From: Phellopilus nigrolimitatus
Taxonomy: Eukaryota; Basidiomycota; Agaricomycetes; Hymenochaetales; Hymenochaetaceae
Assembly: GCA_021029095.1 (NCBI GenBank)
Contig: JAJOHG010000006.1
Location: forward strand, 62,001 to 126,000
Reading direction: 5' to 3'
Length of the DNA stretch: 64,000 nt
Below the pieces are notes generated by a model. It worked only from the letters and a program-made list of their open reading frames with translations, made no database searches and was not told where the DNA came from. Numbering within the stretch: the stretch's first letter is position 1; each line of letters begins with the position of its first letter. The translations under genes and the position numbers were made by a program. Positions 19,411-28,785 of this stretch are shown here, one piece after another.

Positions 19411-22400
19411 ATGTCGAACTCGCATGACACCCTCCCGGCCAGTGTTCCGAAGCTCGCGACGAGCGGAGCGAACTGGGTCATTTACCGCATGCGCTTCCAA
19501 GCCGCCGTGAAGGCGAAAGGGAAGTGGGGCCACTTCGACGGGACGTCGACGCGCCCGGAGCCGGTTGGCGACGCTGCTGTTGCGCTAGCGTTGGCGGATG
19601 GAGATCCGAACCCGAATGATGCCGTTGAGGCATGGGATAGGTCCGAAGACGTTGCGATGTACTTGTTGTCGCAACGCCTTGCCGACTCGACGTTGATCCA
19701 AGTCGGGAACCTTGCGAATTGCGCCGCGCGCTGGAGCGCAGTTGTGCGCGAGTTTACGCAGAAGTCTGCATTTGCGCAGACCTCCCTTCGCACTGAATTC
19801 CTCGAGGCACGTTGCCCGGGGGATGCTGATGTCCGCGAGTATTTGAGCGAGCTGCGCACGAGGCGCGAGACGCTCGCCCAGTCCGGTGTCGAGATTTCCG
19901 ACAAAGATTTTCGCTCGACCATCATTAACTCCATTCCGAACCGACTCGCAAATTTTGCGTCTTCGCAGTTAACGGCAGCGGAGATAGCGGCACGCATGTC
20001 CGCTACCCTGGCCGATGACGACGAGCACCACGTTTTCGAGGTCGATCCTGAGGTCTTGATCCACATAATTTCGGACGAGGCGGACCGGCAGAAGCGAGAG
20101 CGCCAGTCGAAGCGCAAGGAGCCGGCTAGGAACTCGAAAGACAAAGACGAGGCTCTCCATGTGAGCTCGTCCGCGAAGTCGAAGCCCAAAGGCGACGCGA
20201 AGCCGCGCGGCGCCTGTTGGAATTGCGGCGAGACCGGGCACCTTCGCGCGAAGTGCCCGAAGCCGAAGAAAGACACGTCCAAGGACAGCGCGCACGCCGT
20301 CGACTCGGACTCGGACTCGGACAGTGTCTGGGACTGTGCCAATGCGGCATGGGAGTGGTCCGACGACGAAGACGACGAGGGCTTGATGCCCGGACTCGTC
20401 GACCTCTCGGATAGTGAGGCCGAGGACGCCTGGACCGACGACGAGGATGGCGAGCTATCGAGCTCGGGCTCCGATAGCGAGGAGGAGGACACCGAGGAGG
20501 AAACGAGCGCGTACGTTGCGCATGCTCGTGAGGCCGACGATGCTCGTCGCGCGATCCTCGACTCTGGTTCTACCCGCCATATCTCGCCATACCGTGCCGA
20601 CTTTTCTTCATTTACTGAGACGCCGCCGAAAAGCCTGCGAGCCGCGAATAAACAGCCGTTTCACGCCACGGGTGAGGGAGAATTAGTTATTGAACTCCCG
20701 AACGGCGCGGACACGACGAAGATGACACTCACCGAGGTCCTGTATTCCCCCGAGGTTGGGTACACCTTGATCTCCGTCGGCGTGCTCGACCGCGCGGAGT
20801 ATTCCGCTACCTTCGCTGGAGGCAAATGCGTGCTGCGCGACGCAGCCGGTTTGCGCGTTGGAGCGATCCCTCGGTCCGGAAAGGGCCTGTACCGTTTTGC
20901 GCACGCGTCCGTCGATCCGACACTGCAAGACGCAGCAAATGTCGCCGAGGACACGATGAGCCTCATGGAGCTGCACGCTCGCATGGGCCACATCGCGCCC
21001 GCGACGGCCGAGAAGCTTGTGCGTAAGGGGTTTGTAACCGGTCTTCGTCTGGATACATCCGGTGAGGCACCGACGTTTTGCGAATCTTGCGTCTACGGCA
21101 AAGCGCAGCGCAAACCTATCGCACGCGAGCGAGGTGGCGACCGCGCGACGGAATTCGGAGCCGAAGTCCACACAGACGTTTGGGGACCGGCGCCAACGCG
21201 CTCGCTCGGCGGCCGACACTACTACGTCTCGTTCACGGACGACGCGACGCGCGTGACGAAACTGTACCTGCTGAAGAAGAAAAGCGATGTTTTTCGCTCT
21301 TACCGTCAGTACGAGTCATGGGCCGACACCCAGATGAACGCGAAGATTCGCGTCCTTCACTCCGATCGCGGAGGCGAGTATACTGGTAAAGAGTTCGTTA
21401 TGCACTTAAAAAGCAAAGGAACGAAACAGAAACTTACTGTCCACGATATGCCGGAGCATAACGGTGTCGCCGAGCGTTTGAACCACACGATCCTCGAGAA
21501 GGTGCGTGCTATGTTGCACGCGAGCGGGCTGCCGAAATTCTTGTGGGCCGAGGCCGCGCGCCACGCCGTTTGGTTGAAGAACCGCACCCCGACACGCGCG
21601 CTGAAGGACGTGACACCGCACGAGGCGATGACGGGCACGAAGCCTGACCTTCGTGGGCTGCGCGCCTGGGGAGCGAGGTGCTGGGTACACGACAGTTCGA
21701 GCTCGAAGCTCGAACCGCGTGCGCGAGAGGGCCGTTGGATGGGATTCGACGCGACGTCGAACGGGCAGCGGATTTTTTGGCCTGAAAAGAAGAGTATTAG
21801 CGTTGAGCGGAATGTTTATTTTGACCCCGGAGAGACTTCGAGTCGTCTCGAGGGGGAGGAATTAGATGGAGGGGGAGACGAGCCGACTCCGAAGAACTCA
21901 CCGCCGACTTCCACTAATCCGCCCGAAAACCCGCCAACAGATTTGTCGGCCGACCCGCCACCTTCGCCGCCACCCGCACCTGTCGGACCCGCAGCGGCCG
22001 ATCACCCGCAGCAGCGCGAAGATCCTCCACAGGATCCCCCGCAGCAGCGCGGGCAGTCCAGACCAGCCGCGGCCGATCCCCTGCCGCAGCGCGAGCGCCG
22101 AATTCATTTTCCTTCGGCCTACCAACGCCGTCTTGATGCCGGAGAGGGCACGCACACGCATTGGCGTCGTGACGGTGCCGTTCCGCGAGGTATGCGCACA
22201 ATGCGCGAGTTCGTCGACCAGAACGATGACGCGGCCGAGCTAGTAGAAGAAGACGACTATGATGATGAATATGAGTTTTGCGCGGCAATGGAGGAGGCGG
22301 AAGGGCTTGAGCCGCGATCGCTCGCGGAAGCCAAACGCTTACCTGAATGGTCCGAGTGGGAGCGCGCGATCGAGGACGAGTTGTCGACGTTGCGCACGGC

Positions 22401-23886
22401 CGGTACGTGGGTTTTGGAGGAGCCGCCCGCCGGTGCCAATATCGTCGGATCCAAGTGGGTCTTCAAGATAAAGAAGGACGCCGCCGGAAATATTGTCCGG
22501 CGGAAAGCCCGTCTCGTTGCGCAAGGCTTCAGCCAGGTCCCGGGGGTCGACTATTTCGACACTTTCGCACCCGTTGCAAAGCTGGCATCCATCCGTGCCA
22601 CTCTTGCGATGGCGGCACGGCTCGACCTTGAGTTGGAGCAGGTGGACATAAAAGGAGCCTATCTCAACGGTGAGTTGGAGGCCGGTGAGGTTATTTATAT
22701 GAGACACCCACCAGGATACGTGCCGCGCGAAGCAGGCAGAAGGGTCTTGAGGCTGAAGAAGACGCTATATGGACTGAAGCAGAGTGGGAGGAGATGGTAT
22801 CAGAAGCTGACCTGGATTTTTGTCGACAAGCTCGGACTGACACGCTGTGACGTGGACCAAGCTGTGTTTTTCCGTCACGAAAAGCGTGACGTGACTGTTG
22901 TCGTCGTGCATGTCGATGACTGCACGATCGCCGCGTCCTCCAAGTCTCTCATATCTGCGCTAAAGGCTGGTCTCGCTCGCTACGTTGAAGTCACTGACCT
23001 TGGGCCGCTGCACTGGTTACTCGGTATCGAAATCCGCCGAAACCGCGACGCCAGAACGTTGTCGCTCTCGCAGTCAGCTTACATTGATGCCATACTCCGC
23101 CGCTTCAATTTCCAAGAGCTCAAGTCGGCTTCCTCGCCCATGGACCCGAATATTCACCTACACAGCCAGCAGGGGCCGCAAACTGCACAAGAGCGTGCTC
23201 AAATGCGAGACGCGCCATTCCGCGAGGCTCTCGGCTCTGTCATGTACGCGGCCATGGCCACTCGACCCGACACTGCGTTCGGCGTAACGCTCCTGTCGCG
23301 TTTCTCGACAAACCCGGGCCCCGCGCATTGGGATGCAGTCAAGCGCATCTTCCGATACCTGAAGGGCACGCGCGAGCTTCGGCTCACTTACGGAGGGACT
23401 GGGAGTGCCGAAAATGGTGGAATGATGGGATATACAGACGCAGATGGAAGCACGCAGGAGGACAGGCGCGCCATCTCAGGTAATGCATTCCTTATCGACG
23501 GCGGCGCCGTCTCGTGGTATTCTAAACAACAGGAGATCGTTTCGCTCTCGACAACCGAGAGCGAATACGTCGCGGCCACGCACGCGGCGAAGGAAGCGAT
23601 CTGGCTTCGCCAGCTCATCGCACAAGTTTTCGCGCCGTTCGCAGGACCGACCGTTCTCTTCTCCGACAACCAATCCGCCATCGCGTTGACGAAAGATCAC
23701 CAGTACCACGCGCGTACGAAACACATCGACATTCGCTACCATTTCCTTCGCTGGGTCTGCGAAAACGGTACCATCAAGCTGATTTATTGTCCTACTGCCG
23801 ACATGGTTGCCGATGCGCTCACAAAGCCGCTCCCCTCCTTCAAGGTGAAGCACTTTGCGGCCGCGCTAGGGCTCCTCTCGACTTGA
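19411..23886 (+). CDS. Copia Gag-Pol polyprotein
   Basis: One open frame of 1491 aa with no frameshift. Gag occupies about residues 1-290, with the zinc knuckle CWNCGETGHLRAKC near 270. An acidic Asp/Ser/Glu-rich linker follows (300-370). The protease motif ILDSGSTRHI is near 385. Integrase has the HHCC finger (HARMGH...CESCVYGK) and DDE core (DVWGPAPTRSLGG, VLHSDRGGEYTGKEF, EHNGVAERLNHTI). A Pro-rich spacer precedes the reverse transcriptase with VDIKGAYLNGELEAGEVIYM and the catalytic VHVDDC. RNase H carries YTDADGSTQED, SLSTTESEYVAA and ALTKDHQYHARTKHIDIRYH. Copia order (integrase before RT) is clear. The frame is intact, so the copy may be active. Confidence 0.95.
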   Translation: MSNSHDTLPASVPKLATSGANWVIYRMRFQAAVKAKGKWGHFDGTSTRPEPVGDAAVALALADGDPNPNDAVEAWDRSEDVAMYLLSQRLADSTLIQVGNLANCAARWSAVVREFTQKSAFAQTSLRTEFLEARCPGDADVREYLSELRTRRETLAQSGVEISDKDFRSTIINSIPNRLANFASSQLTAAEIAARMSATLADDDEHHVFEVDPEVLIHIISDEADRQKRERQSKRKEPARNSKDKDEALHVSSSAKSKPKGDAKPRGACWNCGETGHLRAKCPKPKKDTSKDSAHAVDSDSDSDSVWDCANAAWEWSDDEDDEGLMPGLVDLSDSEAEDAWTDDEDGELSSSGSDSEEEDTEEETSAYVAHAREADDARRAILDSGSTRHISPYRADFSSFTETPPKSLRAANKQPFHATGEGELVIELPNGADTTKMTLTEVLYSPEVGYTLISVGVLDRAEYSATFAGGKCVLRDAAGLRVGAIPRSGKGLYRFAHASVDPTLQDAANVAEDTMSLMELHARMGHIAPATAEKLVRKGFVTGLRLDTSGEAPTFCESCVYGKAQRKPIARERGGDRATEFGAEVHTDVWGPAPTRSLGGRHYYVSFTDDATRVTKLYLLKKKSDVFRSYRQYESWADTQMNAKIRVLHSDRGGEYTGKEFVMHLKSKGTKQKLTVHDMPEHNGVAERLNHTILEKVRAMLHASGLPKFLWAEAARHAVWLKNRTPTRALKDVTPHEAMTGTKPDLRGLRAWGARCWVHDSSSSKLEPRAREGRWMGFDATSNGQRIFWPEKKSISVERNVYFDPGETSSRLEGEELDGGGDEPTPKNSPPTSTNPPENPPTDLSADPPPSPPPAPVGPAAADHPQQREDPPQDPPQQRGQSRPAAADPLPQRERRIHFPSAYQRRLDAGEGTHTHWRRDGAVPRGMRTMREFVDQNDDAAELVEEDDYDDEYEFCAAMEEAEGLEPRSLAEAKRLPEWSEWERAIEDELSTLRTAGTWVLEEPPAGANIVGSKWVFKIKKDAAGNIVRRKARLVAQGFSQVPGVDYFDTFAPVAKLASIRATLAMAARLDLELEQVDIKGAYLNGELEAGEVIYMRHPPGYVPREAGRRVLRLKKTLYGLKQSGRRWYQKLTWIFVDKLGLTRCDVDQAVFFRHEKRDVTVVVVHVDDCTIAASSKSLISALKAGLARYVEVTDLGPLHWLLGIEIRRNRDARTLSLSQSAYIDAILRRFNFQELKSASSPMDPNIHLHSQQGPQTAQERAQMRDAPFREALGSVMYAAMATRPDTAFGVTLLSRFSTNPGPAHWDAVKRIFRYLKGTRELRLTYGGTGSAENGGMMGYTDADGSTQEDRRAISGNAFLIDGGAVSWYSKQQEIVSLSTTESEYVAATHAAKEAIWLRQLIAQVFAPFAGPTVLFSDNQSAIALTKDHQYHARTKHIDIRYHFLRWVCENGTIKLIYCPTADMVADALTKPLPSFKVKHFAAALGLLST

Positions 23887-23893
23887 GGGGGAG
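23885..23893 (+). promoter_or_regulatory. Copia polypurine tract
   Basis: GAGGGGGAG lies immediately before the 3' LTR and overlaps the polyprotein stop codon. Confidence 0.75.
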
Positions 23894-24391
23894 TGTTGGG
23901 AACCGTGAGAACGATGGCTTGTTGTCCGCCGTCGTTCCCACGCCTGCTGCTGGACTGCAAGTCGGCGGAGCCCCGCCCCGCTCGCGCACTGGTTGCGTGC
24001 TCGGACAAGCTCCACTCCCGATCACTGTCCGAGCCCCCTCGTTTCGTGTTGACCAATAGAACTGCTTATTTACTTATCATTTATCTTTCCTTATCGTTTC
24101 CCCTTTCTTTCGTAGAGTAAACGGCTTTTCCGAGAGCCCGCAAACCCGTAGTATAAAAAGATCCTTTATTCTTTTGCCCACCTCAGACGTTCGCACCGCC
24201 GCGCGATCGACTGAGGTGAGCTTTCGCCATTATACATTTCTATTATACTTTTACTCATTAGACTATTAAACTAGCTTACTTTGTATTAGGTTAGTTTACA
24301 ATGATTAGACGTTCGCACCGCCGCGCGATCGACTGAGCTTACTTTGTATTAGGTTACGTCTCTCGCGCGGACCCGGTCTCACCCTGCAACA
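23894..24391 (+). repeat. Copia 3' LTR
   Basis: A 498-bp copy of 18847-19344 with one noticed substitution. Confidence 0.95.
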
Positions 24392-24396
24392 CACGA
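24392..24396 (+). repeat. 5-bp target-site duplication of the Copia element, right copy
   Basis: CACGA repeats 18842-18846. Confidence 0.9.
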
Positions 24397-25769
24397 CGGG
24401 GTGCATGAGAGCAGATCTAACAGTGTCAATGTCACTTCACTGCAGGGCGGCAGCCGGTGGGCCGAGTCGGTACGTGTTCCGAAAATCGATTACGTCACGG
24501 GATCTGCCATCTTCAACGCCGCCCTCAACAGCGTCGACTGTCTCGCGACGTGGCAACCTGTCTAGCAGTATCATCGACGATGATAACACTCTCCACTCTG
24601 CGCTCTGTTCTCAAGTATCTCGCTAACGTTGCCCATTCGATGGTGCCTTCCTCATTGCGGGCGGTTCCGTGATAGAGGCCGGAATGCAGGACGGGCTCAC
24701 GCGTAGATCATACAGTCTGTCGTTTCCTTAGACACTTAACAGAGTACGTGTCGTTTTTTTCACTTTCTTTTTGCATTGTTTCCCTCAGTCTGCTTTTGTT
24801 TTTCATTAGCTTTGCGACAAGCAGCTTCAGTTAGGCCACCCGTCCCGTGTCAACCAAGCTCATTGAGAACGAGTAACTACCGATAACCCACTGTCCTAGC
24901 GGTCACCCACCTTACAAATAGGCCTTTTCGTGGATGGGTTATCCAGGCCGAACGGCTCATCCGGTTAAAATAGGAAGGAGGGCGCCGTTGGAGTTCCGGT
25001 ATGTTCTCCTACGTCTATCAACTTTTTTTTTTTCTTTCTCGTCATGTATTTCCGAAATTGTTTCCTTAAGCCCATCGCTAGATCCAATTCCGCCCCATAT
25101 TTCTCAAGCATTATCGAGAAATCGCTTTTGACTTATTCACCCTCTGCACGGATTAACCATCTAACTCGGATACACTCGCCAGTGCAGTGTGTATCTCTCC
25201 AGGATAAGAGCACGGCTGCCTTCCCTTTCATACAATTCAGCTGGCATCGGCAAGAGCACGGTTTTATTACGCTTGTATTGTGCTCTGATGCGGATGTGAC
25301 ATCTAGCTCTGCTAGTTAGTACGCCGCGCGCTCGCATGGACATGGAGCGGCGGAGCGGCGGCCGAATACTCCGCTGCCTCTGTCGACACCAGGGGCCTTG
25401 CCCGCGCGTCGGCGTTGGAGCACTAGGCACCTTTCTGCGGGTACTCCCGCTTTCTCTATTATGCACCTCTCGGGGCGTATAAGAACAAGTCTCAGCACTG
25501 GGGCACACAGCAGGCAGTATGCGGACGTAGGTGCAGTCCCCACATAGTTAGACACAATCTTGACATCCATCTCACTTTGGCCAAGCTGGACGGTGTTATT
25601 CCGTCACGCGTTTCTCCTGCTAGGAAAGAATGGAAATAGTTTTACGAGATCAGGACTTCTCTCTGTCGTATCTTTCTCAGTGCTGTATTACAACAAATAA
25701 TATCCGCAATGCACAACGCCAGTTATGGTATAACAATCATCGACAAACTGTACTACGTGCGTAGCTCTC
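24397..25769. other. Decayed sequence matching the right duplication arm
   Basis: No intact gene. Blocks match the reverse complement of 57130-58350, for example near 24480-24660, 24830-24960 and 25170-25570. Some conceptual peptides with hydrophobic runs recur in both arms but are broken by stops. A decayed multi-pass membrane protein gene is one guess, at low confidence. Confidence 0.5.
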
Positions 25770-26192
25770 CTAACGCCTACTGCTGGAGGGCATCAGATAC
25801 TTACTTGCCCTCGCAGCGTCTTCCGGGACACCGATCACAGTCCATTTCTTATCTTTGCGTTCAGTGATCACCGGAAAATAAATTGCCATTCCTCCTGGCA
25901 AGGACTTGACGTGGGCGGTGAGCTTCTCCCTTGTGAATGCGAGATATCAGAAACCGACAGTATCATGAAGAGAATGCGATAGCTCACTGATCGGAAAAGA
26001 AATGTTTGTCTGTCATGTCAATGCGTTTGCGGTAGTATAGGATACCGCTTCGTTCCTGCAATCGACGATGAGTTATGTGGTGTAAATCAATATTCGCAGA
26101 CATACATGTTTACGGCGAGAGACTAGTTCGATTCCACCGAATGCGCTGATGCTCTTCAATTTCTCGAAGTCAGAGGCTTTGGGAAGGGACAT
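25770..26192 (-). CDS. Small unrecognised protein E, left copy
   Basis: Three exons on the minus strand (26192-26106, 26055-25988, 25929-25770) give 104 aa. The protein begins MSLPKASDFEKLKSISAFGG and contains SRRKH, YYRKRIDMTDKHFFSDQ, AIYFPVITERKDKKWTVIG and a C-terminal SSSRR. It is basic, with no signal peptide or membrane segment. The right-arm copy at 56526 has the same first two exon lengths (87 and 68 nt) and the same intron phases, which supports the model. It is divergently transcribed from gene D, 782 bases away, with a CTATAAG-type TATA box near 26268. The family was not recognised. Confidence 0.7.
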
Positions 26193-26575
26193 TGTGTTTA
26201 TGTGTCCGAGTGAGTTCGCGAGTAAAGAGGATGTAGATTTTTAACGAACCAATGCTCCTTCAAGGCTCTTATAGTGTGCAAGTCGATACGAGGGTGGCTT
26301 ATAATAAGTGCTCCTTTTTCAAATTTGTGTTCAATTGCACTTTGTGAAAAATAGATATGAACTCCGGATAGCTTTCTTCCCAGCGATGTGAGTAAAAGTA
26401 GCTCGTGAGTACGATATCTGGGCGGGCGGGCGCATAGTTGGTCGGTCCTGGAGTGTTTGGGACGTCTAAATGAACATTAGACCTGCGCATAAATATCTGG
26501 ATTCGCACGATGCGTTATCGACTAACTATAGCAGGTGGGTGCCACATAGCAAAGACTACTCGATATGTCGGCGAC

Positions 26576-26597
26576 CGAGATCATTGCAATGATCTCG
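26576..26597. promoter_or_regulatory. 22-bp perfect palindrome in the E/D divergent promoter
   Basis: The half site CGAGATCATTG is followed directly by its complement. The corresponding site on the right arm (about 55962-55982) keeps the core ATTGCAAT but has lost perfect symmetry. It is a candidate site for a dimeric transcription factor controlling both genes; this is inference. Confidence 0.5.
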
Positions 26598-26871
26598 ACC
26601 ATATTTAGCGTACGCTTTGCTCTTTGCTGTCCCTTATTAGAACATTATCGAGCGTGTACAAAAATAGAGGGACATGAAACAGGCTTGATGTGTCTTCGGA
26701 GAAAAAGGTGGTAGAACAACTTCTGCGCGCAACCTCAGTTGAACGACATGCTTAGAATAATCCGTCAAAGTGGCAGCCCCGTATCATTGAAACGAAGCAA
26801 AGAGCGTAGCAGCTCTGAGTTCTGGGAGTTTTTCCCTCAAAAATAACATTAGGACAAGTTTATGTTCGACG

Positions 26872-26878
26872 TATAAAA
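26872..26878 (+). promoter_or_regulatory. TATA box of gene D, left copy
   Basis: TATAAAA lies about 100 bases upstream of the ATG at 26975. The right copy has the same element near 55680 on the minus strand. Confidence 0.55.
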
Positions 26879-26974
26879 GCAGGCAGTATGCTCTCTGCAG
26901 CTCAATCAAATTCATAGAAAAAAAAAAGCACCTCAGCACTCGATCTCATCGATACCTACAAATCAGAAAGCATT

Positions 26975-27611
26975 ATGGCCTCCACATTCACCTATACCGA
27001 CGGAGACCACGAGTATGCGGTCGACATATCTAACCCAACATATTCATCAAGAGAGTCCCTCGGTGTATTTGTCATCGGGAACAAAGTCTGGAAAGTGTTC
27101 ACCAATACTAACTCGTTGGAACGAAGCCAGAGAGACTACCAACTTGCGGACTTTAATGGACTTCCCATCGACGGAGCGACCATATACCAAGGAGTAGTCA
27201 GGAGGCCCGGTCGCTCGTCATCCAGCGGCTACGCTCTGGCCACTATAAACATGAGCCACAGACATTTCTTCAGTCTCCAGCAAGGAACCTCGCAATTCAG
27301 ACAGCTCATAGGGCAGATCACCGATGAAGCGGTACTGCAAAGGTAATGACGTCGTGCATCTCTCGAATTCCATTGAGATTATCTAACTCTCACCTTGTTT
27401 TAGGATTAAGCGTGCTTGTCAGTCAGCTGTGAACGTTGGGCTTCGTGACCCGCAAGGATTTATCGGAGTCTCTTATAACGAGCCAATTACCTTTATTGAT
27501 GTGCACACCAGCGCGGCACCTGATGGCAGAGGAGGATTCACCTTTGGAGGTAGTCAGGCGGCGCAAGAAATGCTAGCAATCGTGGCCAGCAGGCTCAATG
27601 GCGGGAGTTGA
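26975..27611 (+). CDS. Small unrecognised protein D, left copy
   Basis: Two exons (26975-27342 and 27404-27611) give 191 aa, starting MASTFTYTDGDHEYAVDISN. Further segments are GVFVIGNKVWKVFTNTNSLE, YQGVVRRPGRSSSSGYAL, HFFSLQQGTSQFRQLIGQI, LRDPQGFIGVSYNEPITFID and a Gly-rich GRGGFTFGGSQAAQEML. It looks like a small soluble beta-rich protein with no export signal. The right-arm copy (55584-54943) is close in sequence with the same intron position and phase. The untranslated leader is also conserved. Transcribed away from gene E. The family was not recognised. Confidence 0.78.
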
Positions 27612-28785
27612 ACAATTACTCTAGTGCATGATATGATTAAATACACAATTATTTATTACGCAATGTAAAGAGCACATTGGTACTAATACTAAATCATAAT
27701 GTTTTGACGTATTTTGACATTTCGTGTCACCACAACCTATTATTCACGGCGTAAGTAATTCTGCTCGACATGATATGCATCGTGCATGTGCTTAGGATGG
27801 ATCAGTCGGTATTGGACTGCTGATCAATAAAGATTCTATGAGCGTTGTTTACTAGGATTCATTCTCATTTGTGATAAATGTACGATGGGGCGTTAGGCGA
27901 TTAGTGGTAAGGATGCACTAATTTCGTGCCTCAAACCGGACTGCAAAGGCTACCCATCCATGCAGCTGATTTTCGAATGACGCGGACCGTTGATTTACTT
28001 CGCTGGTCGAGGCAGAAGAACAGATGTGAACCGAAAAAAAGAGAACGACGTGAGAGCGTACAATATAAAACCACTCGATCGCCCCCATATTACGAGTAAA
28101 ATAGCATCGCCGTCGCTTCGTGCAATGCTGAATAAAAACTATCTTCTGATTATAAAAAAGAGAAATAGTAAGTGGTTGAACTGGCATATTCTCCGGCAAT
28201 GAGCCGGCTACAATTTACTCCAGCACTCATACTGTACATGTACATATACTCGATAAATTCATTTGTGGTTACGTCAGCGACAGGAGCAAGGGACATTACT
28301 CGGGACGGCCTGGTAATTTCCGCGCCTGTCGTGATGTCGTTGAATCCAGGCAATGTCGATGTACTCGAAAATTCAATTAAACTTCGCGTCCAAAGAAGCG
28401 AAAGGGCACGTCGTTCTGCGAGATTTTACGAAGAGTGGAATGTAATTAATTTGTCTAAAGAAATAGAGATGGTGCGAAACAACTGACAGTATCGTACATA
28501 TGTTAATTATGAGGAACTGAGAGTATTTCGATTTTCAGATCATCGAATTCCACGAGAAGTTTAGTCCTATCACACCGGACCTTTAGCAAGTGCCTTATCG
28601 CAAACTTTGTAAACTTTGTTGGAGAAACTCGGCATTGATCTGCTGAATGTATGAAGTTCTTCTTTCCGCTTATATCTCGCCTGCAAGCTATATAACCAAT
28701 ATCGACAGTAAAACGTGCAAGATCTAGTAGAATTCCCTTGTAGATCTTATATTCATTCGCTTAGACTGAGTCTGTCCCATATATG
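27612..28785. other. intergenic region at the inner edge of the left duplication arm
   Basis: Homology to the right arm stops soon after gene D. A frame at 28172-28486 contains a hydrophobic stretch (ALILYMYIYSINSFVVT), but it has no support as a gene. The rest is AT-rich 3' sequence of D and SEC24. Confidence 0.4.

Larger units (their letters stand above)
18847..24391 (+). mobile_element. Complete Ty1/Copia LTR retrotransposon, 5545 bp
   Basis: The element has two 498-bp LTRs with one difference noticed (A at about 18937 versus G at about 23984), a 5-bp target duplication CACGA, a primer site directly after the 5' LTR, one intact 1491-codon gag-pol frame and a polypurine tract. It is much more GC-rich than the Gypsy element. 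It is inserted only in the left arm of the inverted duplication, so it arrived after the duplication and recently. Confidence 0.95.

Noticed and set aside
19482..20492. 336-codon open frame on the minus strand opposite Copia gag
   Set aside because: It is the antisense shadow of a GC-rich coding region; Ser/Arg-rich composition, no start context or motif.
28172..28486. 104-codon plus-strand frame with one hydrophobic stretch
   Set aside because: No conserved motif and no homologous copy. The adjacent right-arm homology does not cover it.
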